Shown here one piece after another: positions 50,776 through 58,873 of a stretch of DNA of 64,000 nt; the stretch's first letter is position 1, and every line of letters begins with the position of its first letter. The notes below the pieces were generated by a model, which saw only the letters and a list, made by a program, of their open reading frames with translations, ran no database searches and was not told the DNA's origin. The translations under genes were made by a program, and so were the position numbers. Source of the stretch: Pelagimonas sp. (GTDB lineage Bacteria; Pseudomonadota; Alphaproteobacteria; Rhodobacterales; Rhodobacteraceae); NCBI GenBank assembly GCA_025210455.1, contig JAOARQ010000013.1, positions 248,001 to 312,000 on the forward strand, read 5' to 3'.

Positions 50776-52026
50776 ATGACCTTTTCCCGCCGCCACATGA
50801 TTTTGACCAGCGCAGCCACTTTCCTTGCGGGTTGCGGCGCGGGGGGCGGAACTGCCCCGGTGGTTGCCCGCCCGGATCCCGCGCTTGAGGCCGGGCTGCG
50901 ACCCCAGCCAAACGCATCTTATGATGCCTGGGTAGCAGCATTCAAAACCCGGGCGCAGGCGCGCGGGATCAGCGCCAGCACCCTGAACCGGGCCTTTCGC
51001 GGGCAGGGCTTTTTGCCGGGCGTGATTGAACGTGATCGCAACCAGACCGAATTCAAACGCTCGCTTGAGGATTACCTCAATATTGTCGCCCCTGAAGAAA
51101 AGGTGGTGTTTGGCCGTCGCTCATTCGCAGCGCAAAGCAGGGCGCTTGCACAGGTTGAGGCGCGCTATGGTGTGCCAGCTGATATCCTTGGGTCGATCTG
51201 GGGGATGGAAAGCTATTTTGGTACCAAACGGGGGAAAATCCCTGTGATTTCAGCCACCTCCACGCTGGCGTGGGAAGGGCGCCGCGGGCGATTCTTTGAA
51301 TCGAACCTGATGGATGCGCTGCGGATCGTGCAAACCGGTGATGCGCGGCCTGATCAATTGTTGGGCAGCTGGGCAGGAGCTATGGGTCATACGCAGTTGA
51401 TCCCAAACGCCTATCAGGAACATGCGGTTGATTTCGATGGCGATGGCAAACGCGATATCTGGTCGAACAACCCCATCGACGCCTTTGCCACCACCGCGCG
51501 CTTTCTGTCTAAAGCTGGCTGGCGGCGCGGGCAGATCTGGGGGCTTGAGGTCACCACTCCGTCGGGCTTTGACGGGCCTACGGGGCGCAAGGCGAAAAAA
51601 TCAGTGGCACAATGGCAAGCCCTTGGGGTGCGTGCGGCCAATGGCGGGCGTATTCCCGATCATAGCAGCGCGGCGCTGCTGGCGCCAATGGGGCTTGGGC
51701 GGCCAAGCTTTCTGGTGTTTCACAACTTCAATATGATCCTGCGCTACAACCCGTCGGAAAACTACGGCATTGGGGTTGGCTATCTGGCCGGGCGGCTTAT
51801 TGGCGGTGGCCCGCTGCGTGCCGGGTTTGGGCCCGATAAATACGGCCTAGTGCTTTCTGAACGCAAAGCTTTGCAAAATGGTCTGACACAGCGCGGCTTT
51901 GATGCGGGCAAAGCCGATGGGGTGTTTGGCAAAAAGACCGAGGCCGCCATTCGCGGGTTCCAGCGGGCAAATGGCCTGGCTGAAACTGGCGAACCATCGC
52001 GCCAGCTGCTGGGGATGCTGGGTTAG
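50776..52026 (+). CDS. Lytic murein transglycosylase (MltB-type), Tat-motif lipoprotein
   Basis: A 416-aa MltB-type enzyme. The N terminus MTFSRRHMILTSAATFLAGC combines a twin-arginine motif (SRRHMIL) with a lipobox (LAGC), so it is probably a Tat-exported lipoprotein. The SLT_2 domain has VPADILGSIWGMESYFG with the catalytic Glu in GMESYFG, and GSWAGAMGHTQLIPNAYQEH. A C-terminal PG_binding_1 domain ends FQRANGLAETGEPSRQLLGM. ATG 50764 is an alternative start. It is a paralogue of the Sec-signal enzyme at 17305-18564. It overlaps a convergent gene by 4 bp. Confidence 0.92.
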   Translation: MTFSRRHMILTSAATFLAGCGAGGGTAPVVARPDPALEAGLRPQPNASYDAWVAAFKTRAQARGISASTLNRAFRGQGFLPGVIERDRNQTEFKRSLEDYLNIVAPEEKVVFGRRSFAAQSRALAQVEARYGVPADILGSIWGMESYFGTKRGKIPVISATSTLAWEGRRGRFFESNLMDALRIVQTGDARPDQLLGSWAGAMGHTQLIPNAYQEHAVDFDGDGKRDIWSNNPIDAFATTARFLSKAGWRRGQIWGLEVTTPSGFDGPTGRKAKKSVAQWQALGVRAANGGRIPDHSSAALLAPMGLGRPSFLVFHNFNMILRYNPSENYGIGVGYLAGRLIGGGPLRAGFGPDKYGLVLSERKALQNGLTQRGFDAGKADGVFGKKTEAAIRGFQRANGLAETGEPSRQLLGMLG

Positions 52027-52403
52027 ACCAGCCCTTTGGCTTTGCGCCGCATGTGGCGATTATAAATGATCCGCGCGACGATATGCGTGTAGCCCCAGCT
52101 AAGGATCTGGAACAGGCCGGGGATCCGGCTGATCCGGGCCAGCCAGCGATAGCGCGGCATCTGTTCCCACAAGATCACCATGGCCTCATAGCCGATATAC
52201 AGCTTGCCCTGATGTTCTACATGCAAAAGGCGTGTGGCCTCATCCTCGGTCACACCCCATTTTTCCAAACCGGACTGGGTCAGGTCATCAAAGGCTATCG
52301 GCAAATCGCTTTGTTTGGCGTAATCGGCATAGGTACACATCTCGGCGTTGCACACGGGGCAATCCCCATTATAGAGCGCGCGGGTCTGAGCATTATCTGT
52401 CAT
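52023..52403 (-). CDS. DCC family thiol-disulfide oxidoreductase-like protein (DUF393)
   Basis: A 126-aa protein. The family signature is ALYNGDCPVCNAEMCTYADY, containing the C-x2-C of a thioredoxin-like active site, followed later by GKLYIGYEAMVILWEQMPRY and RYRWLARISRIPGLFQIL. Physiological partner unknown. Single gene, convergent with the transglycosylase. Confidence 0.88.
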   Translation of the reverse strand: MTDNAQTRALYNGDCPVCNAEMCTYADYAKQSDLPIAFDDLTQSGLEKWGVTEDEATRLLHVEHQGKLYIGYEAMVILWEQMPRYRWLARISRIPGLFQILSWGYTHIVARIIYNRHMRRKAKGLV

Positions 52404-52548
52404 TTGCGAACCTTACTCTTGGATACGTAAAAGATAGGTATTCAGCCGCCCAAGGACAGAGGTGGAATGTCGCACAGATCTGCGCTAGAGCGCCGCACAG
52501 TGCCCGCCCATCGCCAGCGCCGCGATCCACCGCACAGGAGCTGCCCCA

Positions 52549-53187
52549 ATGAAATCCATCATGACACTTTTTGATCTTCAGGGGCTGACCTTTGGGGTTC
52601 TCATGGCATCGCTCGGGGTTGTGTTTTTGAAATCTGCGGGGTTGGTGACAGGTCAAACGGCGGGGATCGCGCTTTTGCTATCCTATGTTTTGTCGGTTGG
52701 GTTTGGGCCGATCTTCTTTGTGATCGGGATTCCCTTTCTGGTGCTGGCCTGGTTCCGGCGCGGGTCGGTTTTTGCCATTCGCACCCTGTTTGTCGTGGCC
52801 GGTATTTCAGCCTGTTCGCAGTTTCTTGAACAGATTCTGGTGTTTGATGCGATTGCCCCCTGGCTGGCTGCGGTGCTGGGTGGCGCTGCTGGCGGCATGG
52901 GGTTGGTGGCGATTTTCCGGCATAACGCCAGCGCTGGGGGTCTGACAATTGTCGGCATCATCATCGAACACGCCACCGGATTTCGCGCTGGTAGGTTCCA
53001 GCTTGGCGTGGATGCGCTCGTCTTTTTCGCCGCCGCCTTTGTGCTGAGTTTCGAGCAGCTGATCTTTTCACTTTTGGGGGCGGTGATCACAAATATGGCC
53101 ATTGTCTGGAACTTTGATGTCGCCCAATCCGGGACGGGGCGTCCGGGCTATGGCCGGGCCTCTGTGCCGGACGATACTAAAAAATAA
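52549..53187 (+). CDS. YitT family membrane protein
   Basis: A 212-aa protein with five to six hydrophobic helices. FGVLMASLGVVFLKSAGLVT, GQTAGIALLLSYVLSVGFGP and GMGLVAIFRHNASAGGLTIV are the glycine-rich repeats of the YitT/DUF161 family. Function is not known. Start ATG 52549. It is followed by the leader region of the DAHP synthase gene. Confidence 0.85.
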   Translation: MKSIMTLFDLQGLTFGVLMASLGVVFLKSAGLVTGQTAGIALLLSYVLSVGFGPIFFVIGIPFLVLAWFRRGSVFAIRTLFVVAGISACSQFLEQILVFDAIAPWLAAVLGGAAGGMGLVAIFRHNASAGGLTIVGIIIEHATGFRAGRFQLGVDALVFFAAAFVLSFEQLIFSLLGAVITNMAIVWNFDVAQSGTGRPGYGRASVPDDTKK

Positions 53188-53259
53188 AATTTCAACGATC
53201 TGAAATAAAACGATTTTAAGTGTTCGACAGCGCCGATGTTCTGCGCTAGCGTTTTGCGC

Positions 53260-53334
53260 ATGACACAGACCTACGCCACCTTCTGGTATTTTTACTTTCC
53301 GAGCCACATGGCGGTCGGACGGGTCTGCGCGTGA
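53260..53334 (+). CDS. Aromatic-rich leader peptide of the DAHP synthase gene
   Basis: A 24-codon ORF starting ATG 53260 and ending TGA 53332-53334. Residues 7-13 read TFWYFYF, and a further Tyr is at position 5: one Trp, three Tyr and three Phe within the first 13 residues. Such runs are the hallmark of ribosome-mediated attenuation leaders. No strong SD precedes the ATG. The stop codon lies 28 bp before a terminator hairpin, and the DAHP synthase gene starts 93 bp after the stop. Conserved-looking tail PSHMAVGRVCA. Confidence 0.85.
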   Translation: MTQTYATFWYFYFPSHMAVGRVCA

Positions 53335-53387
53335 GATAAAAACGCTCAAGAGATACCAATCCAACCGCCCCGAGAGGCGGTTTTTTT
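53310..53387 (+). promoter_or_regulatory. Transcription attenuator of the DAHP synthase gene
   Basis: Terminator: AACCGCC (53363-53369), loop CCGAGA, GGCGGTT (53376-53382), then a run of seven T from 53381. Antiterminator: GGCGGT at 53310-53315, inside the leader ORF, can pair with ACCGCC (53364-53369) and so compete with the terminator stem. A possible protector stem pairs 53256-53259 and 53267-53271 with 53322-53330. Stalling at the aromatic codons 53281-53298 would favour read-through. Confidence 0.8.
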
Positions 53388-53427
53388 AGGTCCGCCAATC
53401 GGGAAACCCGAGATCAAGGACCAAAAA

Positions 53428-54495
53428 ATGACAACCAACGACGATCTGCGTATCACCGACATGCAAGAGCTGCCCTCTCCTCAGGAGGTGACAGCCTCCA
53501 TTCCCGCTTCTGACAAGGCGCTGGAAACCACCCGAACCTCGCGCAAGGCGATCCAGTCCATTCTGCGCGGCACCGATGACCGGCTGATTGTCGTGGTCGG
53601 CCCCTGTTCTATTCATGATCCCGAGGCGGCGATGGATTATGCCCGTCGTCTTGCGCCGCTGCGCGATGAACTGGGGGGGCAGTTGGAAATCATCATGCGG
53701 CTTTACTTTGAAAAGCCGCGCACCATTGGCGGCTGGAAAGGGCTGATCAATGATCCGGGGATGGATGAAACTTACCGCATTCATGATGGGCTGATGACGG
53801 CGCGCAAGCTTTGTCAAGATATCAATGATCTGGGCCTGCCCATCGGGACAGAGTTTCTGGATGCCAATACCCCGCAGTATATTTCTGATCTGATGGCCTG
53901 GGCGGCGATTGGCGCGCGCACCACCGAAAGCCAGATTCACCGCGAAATGGCCTCTGGCCTGTCTTGCCCAGTGGGGTTCAAGAATGGCACCAAGGGCAAC
54001 CTGCAGATCGCCATTGATGCGGTTCGCTCAGCGGCGCGGCCCCATCACTTCATGGCGATGTCCAAGACCGGGCGCGCTGCAATTGCCGCCACCAAAGGCA
54101 ACCCGGATTGCCATATCATCCTGCGTGGCGGTGGTGGCACCAACTATGACGAGGTCTCGGTCGATATGGCCTGCGCTGATCTGGAAAAAGATGGCGTGCG
54201 CGCGCAGATCATGATTGACGCGAGCCACGCCAATTCCGGCAAAGATCCTGCAAAACAGCCCTTGGTGCTGGACAATATCGCCGGGCAGATGGCCAAGGGC
54301 GATCAGCGGATCACCGGGGTGATGATCGAAAGCCATCTGGTGGCCGGTCGTCAGGATCTGGGCAAAGGCCCGCTGACGTACGGGCAATCCATCACGGATG
54401 GGTGCATCGGCTGGGAGGATACCGTTGACGTCCTTCACTCCCTGGCGCAGGCGGTGGCCTCGCGGCGCAGTGTTCCTGTGCGCCAAGCAGGCTGA
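53428..54495 (+). CDS. 3-deoxy-7-phosphoheptulonate (DAHP) synthase, class I
   Basis: First enzyme of the shikimate pathway, condensing phosphoenolpyruvate and erythrose 4-phosphate; 355 aa, the AroF/G/H type. Motifs: VVVGPCSIHDPEAAMDYARR, IIMRLYFEKPRTIGGWKGLI, GARTTESQIHREMASGLSCP, VGFKNGTKGNLQIAIDAV, HIILRGGGGTNYD, MIDASHANSGKDP and VMIESHLVAGRQ (metal and substrate ligands). AAGGA precedes ATG 53428. Expression is probably set by the attenuator upstream. Which aromatic amino acid inhibits the enzyme cannot be read here. Confidence 0.95.
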   Translation: MTTNDDLRITDMQELPSPQEVTASIPASDKALETTRTSRKAIQSILRGTDDRLIVVVGPCSIHDPEAAMDYARRLAPLRDELGGQLEIIMRLYFEKPRTIGGWKGLINDPGMDETYRIHDGLMTARKLCQDINDLGLPIGTEFLDANTPQYISDLMAWAAIGARTTESQIHREMASGLSCPVGFKNGTKGNLQIAIDAVRSAARPHHFMAMSKTGRAAIAATKGNPDCHIILRGGGGTNYDEVSVDMACADLEKDGVRAQIMIDASHANSGKDPAKQPLVLDNIAGQMAKGDQRITGVMIESHLVAGRQDLGKGPLTYGQSITDGCIGWEDTVDVLHSLAQAVASRRSVPVRQAG

Positions 54496-54577
54496 GTCCC
54501 CTGATGCACTTCTTGGCCTCGCTTGCAATGATGCAGGCGGGGCCGCATATCTTGGCGGTGATAGATGGAGGAACCCG

Positions 54578-55954
54578 ATGTTTCGACGCGCCGCTTTGAT
54601 CCTTGGTCTGCTGGCCTCTCCGCTTTTGGCCGAGACCCGCGTGCCGACCAGCCCGCTTGAGATCAACCTTTCTTTTGCCCCCCTCGTTAAAGAGGCCGCG
54701 CCCGCCGTGGTGAATATCTACGCTCGGCGCGTGGTGCAGCAATCGGTCAGCCCCTTTGCTGGCGATCCTCTGTTTCGACAGTTGTTTCGGGATTTCGGTA
54801 CAAGGCCGCAGGTGCAGAATTCGCTGGGGTCCGGGGTGATCCTGTCGTCCGGTGGAATTGTGGTATCAAACTATCACGTTGTGGGCATGGCCACAGATAT
54901 TCGCGTGGTTCTGAATGACCGCCGCGAATATGAGGCCACTGTGCTGCTGGGGGACGAGGAATCCGATATTGCGATTTTGCAATTGAAAGATGCCGCAAAC
55001 ATGCCCCACCTGACGCTGCGCGATAGCGACACCGTCGAGGTGGGCGAACTTGTTCTGGCGATCGGCAATCCCTTTGGGGTTGGGCAGACGGTCACGTCAG
55101 GGATCGTTTCGGGCCTTGCGCGATCGGGGACCGCCACGGGGAATGCGCGTGGTTACTTTATCCAGACAGATGCGCCGATCAATCCGGGCAATTCAGGTGG
55201 CGCGCTGATTGATGTGAATGGACAGTTGATTGGGGTGAATACGTCGATCCTGACGCGCTCGGGCGGATCAAACGGGATTGGTTTTGCCATTCCTTCGGCT
55301 TTGGTTGGGCAGTTTGTCGAACAGGCGCAAAATGGTGAAACGCGGTTTTTGCGCCCATGGGCCGGGATGACGGGGCAGCCCGTGGATGCTGACCTGTCTG
55401 ATGGGTTGGGGCTGACACGTCCCGGGGGCGTTCTGATCGCTAATCTGCACCCGGAAAGCCCCTTTGCCAAAGCGGGTCTGGGCATCACTGATGTGGTGCT
55501 TAGTGTTGATGGCCAGCCGGTGAATACCCCGGCCGAGATGCTGTTTCGTATGTCTGTGCGCGGGATCGGGGAACAGGCCCGGATAACCTATGTGTCACGC
55601 GGCAAAGAACGGCAGGCGGATGTGGAGATGATGATACCACCCGACAGCCCCCCGCGTGAGGAAACCGAATTGGATCGGCGCAGCGTTTTGCCGGGGTTGA
55701 AACTGGCGCGGGTGAACCCTGCTGTCATCGCAGAGTATGATCTGCCCTTTGATCTGCAAGGTACGCTGGTGCTGGATCCCGGCCCATACGGTGCGCGTGT
55801 AGGGTTGCGCCCCGGCGATGTGCTGCGTGCGATCAATGGCACCGAGGTCAGAGGCCCCTCTGAGGTGCAGCGCCTGCTGGATCGGGCTGGCTCTCGTATT
55901 CAGATTGAGGCACAACGGGGCACGCAACGGCTTTTCCTGCGGTTCAGGACATAA
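54578..55954 (+). CDS. HtrA/DegP family serine protease with two PDZ domains
   Basis: Periplasmic S1C protease, 458 aa, with signal peptide MFRRAALILGLLASPLLA. The catalytic triad is visible: His in GIVVSNYHVVG, Asp in EESDIAILQLKD, Ser in PINPGNSGGALIDV. PDZ1 covers about 270-350 (GGVLIANLHPESPFAKAGLG) and PDZ2 about 385-455 (GTLVLDPGPYGARVGLRPGD). GGAGGA precedes ATG 54578. It lies 82 bp after the DAHP synthase gene and just before rarA. Confidence 0.93.
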   Translation: MFRRAALILGLLASPLLAETRVPTSPLEINLSFAPLVKEAAPAVVNIYARRVVQQSVSPFAGDPLFRQLFRDFGTRPQVQNSLGSGVILSSGGIVVSNYHVVGMATDIRVVLNDRREYEATVLLGDEESDIAILQLKDAANMPHLTLRDSDTVEVGELVLAIGNPFGVGQTVTSGIVSGLARSGTATGNARGYFIQTDAPINPGNSGGALIDVNGQLIGVNTSILTRSGGSNGIGFAIPSALVGQFVEQAQNGETRFLRPWAGMTGQPVDADLSDGLGLTRPGGVLIANLHPESPFAKAGLGITDVVLSVDGQPVNTPAEMLFRMSVRGIGEQARITYVSRGKERQADVEMMIPPDSPPREETELDRRSVLPGLKLARVNPAVIAEYDLPFDLQGTLVLDPGPYGARVGLRPGDVLRAINGTEVRGPSEVQRLLDRAGSRIQIEAQRGTQRLFLRFRT

Positions 55955-55955
55955 A

Positions 55956-57257
55956 ATGGATCTTTTCGACAGCGCCCCCGGCACGCCAGATCTGGGGACA
56001 CGCCCCTTGGCTGACAGGCTGCGGCCCAAAACCTTGCAAGAGGTGATCGGTCAGCGGCAGGTGCTGGGGCCAGAAGCGCCGCTGGGCGTTATGCTTGAGG
56101 CGGGAACGCTGGGGTCGATCATTTTCTGGGGGCCGCCGGGGGTGGGCAAAACCACCATCGCGCGGCTTTTGGCAGATGCCACCGATCTGCATTTCGTTCA
56201 GATCAGCGCAATCTTTACCGGCGTGCCCGATCTGCGCAAAGTCTTTGATGCGGCCAAATTGCGTCGCAAGACAGGGCAGGGGACGCTGCTGTTCGTCGAT
56301 GAAATCCACCGTTTCAACAAGGCCCAGCAAGACAGCTTTCTGCCCCATATGGAAGATGGCACAATCCTTCTGGTGGGGGCGACAACAGAAAACCCGTCGT
56401 TTGAGCTGAACGCAGCGGTCATGTCCCGCGCCCAGGTTCTGGTGCTAGAGCGGCTGGGCGTTGATGATCTCGAATTGCTTGCACAGCGGGCCGAGCGCGA
56501 ATTGGACCGCCCGCTGCCTCTTGATGCGGATGCGCGTGTTGCTCTGCTGGATATGGCGGATGGCGACGGGCGTGCGCTGTTGAATTTGGTTGAACAGGTC
56601 ATGTCGTGGAAAATCACGGCGGATCTGGATACAGACGCACTGACCAGCCGTTTGATGAAGCGCGCGGCGCAATACGATAAATCCGGCGATGGCCATTATA
56701 ACCTGATCTCTGCATTGCATAAATCCGTCCGCGGATCAGACCCGGACGCCGCGCTGTATTGGTATGCCCGCATGTTAGAGGCAGGCGAAGACCCCCGTTA
56801 TCTGGCGCGGCGGATCACGCGGATGGCGGTGGAAGACATCAGCCTTGCGGATCCGCAGGCGCAGGCCTTTTGTTTGCAGGCTTGGGAAACCTATGAACGT
56901 CTTGGCAGCCCTGAGGGGGAACTGGCGATAGCGCAGTCACTGGTCTATCTCGCGCTCGCGCCGAAATCGAACGCGGTCTATGCCGCCTATAAAGCTGCGC
57001 GGCGGGCAGCAAAAAAGACCGGGTCGCTTATGCCGCCAAAACATATTCTGAACGCCCCCACACAGTTGATGAAAGATCAGGGCTATGGATCGGGTTATGC
57101 CTATGATCATGACGCCGAAGATGGGTTTTCCGGTCAGAATTATTTCCCGGATGATATGCCACGCGAACAGTTTTATGATCCGGTAGAGCGCGGCTTTGAA
57201 CGCGATTTGCGCAAGCGGGTTGATTACTTTGCGCGGCTTCGTGCCAAGCGACAATAA
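55956..57257 (+). CDS. rarA: Replication-associated recombination protein A (RarA/MgsA)
   Basis: AAA+ ATPase related to clamp loaders, 433 aa, acting at stalled replication forks. N-terminal RPLADRLRPKTLQEVIGQRQ, Walker A GPPGVGKTTIARLLA, Walker B LLFVDEIHRFNKAQQD, sensor 1 LVGATTENPSFELN, and the C-terminal tetramerisation part with SGDGHYNLISALHKSVRGSD, PDAALYWYARMLEAGEDPRY and GVE-like AVEDISLADPQA. Start 55956 is 1 bp after the protease stop codon. Confidence 0.94.
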   Translation: MDLFDSAPGTPDLGTRPLADRLRPKTLQEVIGQRQVLGPEAPLGVMLEAGTLGSIIFWGPPGVGKTTIARLLADATDLHFVQISAIFTGVPDLRKVFDAAKLRRKTGQGTLLFVDEIHRFNKAQQDSFLPHMEDGTILLVGATTENPSFELNAAVMSRAQVLVLERLGVDDLELLAQRAERELDRPLPLDADARVALLDMADGDGRALLNLVEQVMSWKITADLDTDALTSRLMKRAAQYDKSGDGHYNLISALHKSVRGSDPDAALYWYARMLEAGEDPRYLARRITRMAVEDISLADPQAQAFCLQAWETYERLGSPEGELAIAQSLVYLALAPKSNAVYAAYKAARRAAKKTGSLMPPKHILNAPTQLMKDQGYGSGYAYDHDAEDGFSGQNYFPDDMPREQFYDPVERGFERDLRKRVDYFARLRAKRQ

Positions 57258-57296
57258 AGCAGTTCATGTTCCTGAAATTGAATGTAATCTGAGGTT

Positions 57297-57312
57297 GTCG
57301 AAAAATTTCGAC
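57297..57312. promoter_or_regulatory. Inverted repeat upstream of the cytochrome c' gene
   Basis: GTCGAAA-AA-TTTCGAC is a perfect 7-2-7 dyad 20 bp upstream of a TATAAT-like hexamer at 57333-57338. It is a candidate operator overlapping or bordering the -35 region. Confidence 0.4.
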
Positions 57313-57332
57313 GGACTGTCATATGTGCCGCG

Positions 57333-57338
57333 TATAAT
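57333..57338 (+). promoter_or_regulatory. Possible -10 element of the cytochrome c' operon
   Basis: A perfect TATAAT 34 bp before ATG 57372. No good -35 hexamer is seen at 17 bp (GACGGA), so activator dependence or a weak -35 is possible. Confidence 0.4.
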
Positions 57339-57371
57339 CCAATACGCTAGCTATTCCTTCAGGAGCCAACC

Positions 57372-57815
57372 ATGCGCATTGCTTTGATTGCAGCTGTTCT
57401 TGCTGCCCCCACTTTCGTGATTGCTGACCAAGCCCAGGACACGGTCGAAGCCCGTCAGGGCTATTATAAACTGCTCGGTGCCAATATGGGCGTTTTCGCC
57501 TCAATGGCCAAAGGCGCGGTTGAGTATGATGCCGCCGCCGCGCAGACCGCTGCGGACAATATGTCGGTTCTGACCAGTTACAATCTGGCACCACTGTTTG
57601 CGCCGGGCACCTCGTCTGAGGATGTCGATGGGTCGCGTGCCTTGCCAGCGATCTGGTCGGATATGGCTGGTGTGCAAGAAAAAGGCGCGGCCTTTGTTGC
57701 AGCTGTGGCCAATATGAAAGAGGTCGCCGGTCAGGGCAAAGCCGAGATGGCAGGTGCGCTGGGTCAGTTGGGGGGCACCTGCAAAGCCTGCCACAAAGCC
57801 TATCGCGCTAAATAA
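57372..57815 (+). CDS. Cytochrome c' / c-556 family protein
   Basis: A 147-aa periplasmic class II cytochrome c. Signal peptide MRIALIAAVLAAPTFVIA. The haem-binding motif is at the C terminus, GGTCKACHKAYRAK (C-x2-C-H), as in cytochromes c'. A four-helix bundle is suggested by ARQGYYKLLGANMGVFASMA and KGAAFVAAVANMKEV. AGGAG precedes ATG 57372. It forms an operon with the cytochrome b561 gene 12 bp downstream. Cytochromes c' often bind NO or CO, but the role here is not established. Confidence 0.93.
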   Translation: MRIALIAAVLAAPTFVIADQAQDTVEARQGYYKLLGANMGVFASMAKGAVEYDAAAAQTAADNMSVLTSYNLAPLFAPGTSSEDVDGSRALPAIWSDMAGVQEKGAAFVAAVANMKEVAGQGKAEMAGALGQLGGTCKACHKAYRAK

Positions 57816-57827
57816 GGAGACCGCGTC

Positions 57828-58427
57828 ATGAACCAGCAGAGTGCTGAAACTGTGGAACGCCGCAAGATCTGGGACATCGGGCTGCGCCTGTTCCATTGGG
57901 CTTTGGTGATCTGTGTTGGTGTGGCTTGGGGCCTTGGCGAATTTGGCCCCAACGTCATGACGCTGCATTTCTACTTTGGTTACGCGGTCATTGCTTTACT
58001 GGTGTTCCGCGTGATCTGGGGGTTGGTTGGGCCAGCCCCCGCGCGTTTCGTGCATTTCCTTTATGGGCCCGGCACTGTGTTGCGGTATGCCAAGACCCTG
58101 TTTCAACGCAAACCTTCTTATTGGCCCGGCCACAACCCTTTGGGGGCGCTGGCGGTTTTTGCCATTCTTGGGGTGTTGTTTCTTCAGGTTGTGACAGGGC
58201 TGTTTGCCGACCCCGATGATTACATCAATGTTGGGCCTTTAGCGCATTGGGTCAGCAGCGATGGAACGCGGCTGGCGTCGCAATTGCATGAGCTTGCCTC
58301 GAAACTGATCCTTGCACTTGTGGTGATTCATGTGGCGGTGATCGGGTTTTACAAACGCTTCAAAGGCGAGAACCTTGTGACGCCTATGATCACTGGCTGG
58401 AAGCTGGTGCGCAAAGATAGGCTCTGA
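57828..58427 (+). CDS. Cytochrome b561-family membrane protein
   Basis: A 199-aa membrane protein with four TM helices. Haem-ligand histidines are expected in GLRLFHWALVICVGV (TM1), MTLHFYFGYAVIALL (TM2), and QLHELASKLILALVVIHVAV (TM4). FRVIWGLVGPAPARF between TM2 and TM3 is a family hallmark of bacterial diheme b561 proteins. With the adjacent cytochrome c' it probably forms a membrane-to-periplasm electron path. Confidence 0.92.
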   Translation: MNQQSAETVERRKIWDIGLRLFHWALVICVGVAWGLGEFGPNVMTLHFYFGYAVIALLVFRVIWGLVGPAPARFVHFLYGPGTVLRYAKTLFQRKPSYWPGHNPLGALAVFAILGVLFLQVVTGLFADPDDYINVGPLAHWVSSDGTRLASQLHELASKLILALVVIHVAVIGFYKRFKGENLVTPMITGWKLVRKDRL

Positions 58428-58461
58428 CGTTTCGCGAAACCCTCCTATGCGCCCCTTTCGC

Positions 58462-58490
58462 TTGACAATTGTGGGCCAACGGCAGAACTA
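58462..58490 (+). promoter_or_regulatory. Candidate crcB promoter giving a leaderless mRNA
   Basis: TTGACA at 58462-58467 is followed at 17 bp by the hexamer GAACTA (58485-58490), a poor -10. If used, the transcript would start at about 58496-58498, on the ATG itself. No Shine-Dalgarno precedes that ATG, which fits. Confidence 0.35.
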
Positions 58491-58495
58491 GCTGC

Positions 58496-58873
58496 ATGTT
58501 TGCGAACCTTGCCCAAGTTGCCATCGGCGGTGCCATCGGTGCCAGCGCCCGTTATCTGACGGGGCTTCTGGCCGTGCGCCTGCTGGGCAAAGGGTTCCCC
58601 TGGGGGACGTTGTTCGTCAATATTGTCGGATCGTTCCTGATGGGGGTGCTGGTCGTGGCGCTGCTGCATGTTGGTGGCAACCGCTTTGCCCCTCTGCTGA
58701 TGACAGGCCTGTTGGGGGGATTTACCACCTTCTCGGCCTTCTCGCTGGATGCTGTCACCCTATATGAACGGGGCGCGCTGGCGCTGGCAGGGGCCTATAT
58801 CACCGCGTCCGTTGTTTTTTCTCTGGCTGCGCTTTTTGCGGGCCTTCTGATCGCCCGGAGTTTCACCACATGA
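58496..58873 (+). CDS. crcB: Fluoride ion channel CrcB (Fluc)
   Basis: A 125-aa membrane protein with four TM helices that exports fluoride as a dual-topology dimer. Conserved motifs: GGAIGASARYLTG in TM1, PWGTLFVNIVGSFLMGVL with the pore Asn, and LLGGFTTFSAFSLDA with the Phe-box and Thr/Ser track, then YITASVVFSL. ATG 58496 was chosen on homology; there is no SD. It overlaps the following pseudouridine synthase gene by 4 bp. No fluoride riboswitch is seen upstream. Confidence 0.94.
   Translation: MFANLAQVAIGGAIGASARYLTGLLAVRLLGKGFPWGTLFVNIVGSFLMGVLVVALLHVGGNRFAPLLMTGLLGGFTTFSAFSLDAVTLYERGALALAGAYITASVVFSLAALFAGLLIARSFTT

Noticed and set aside
58441-58495. Possible fluoride riboswitch upstream of crcB.
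   Set aside because: The short gap after the b561 gene lacks the crcB-motif stems and pseudoknot; only a 12-bp palindrome (58429-58440) and a promoter-like TTGACA are present.
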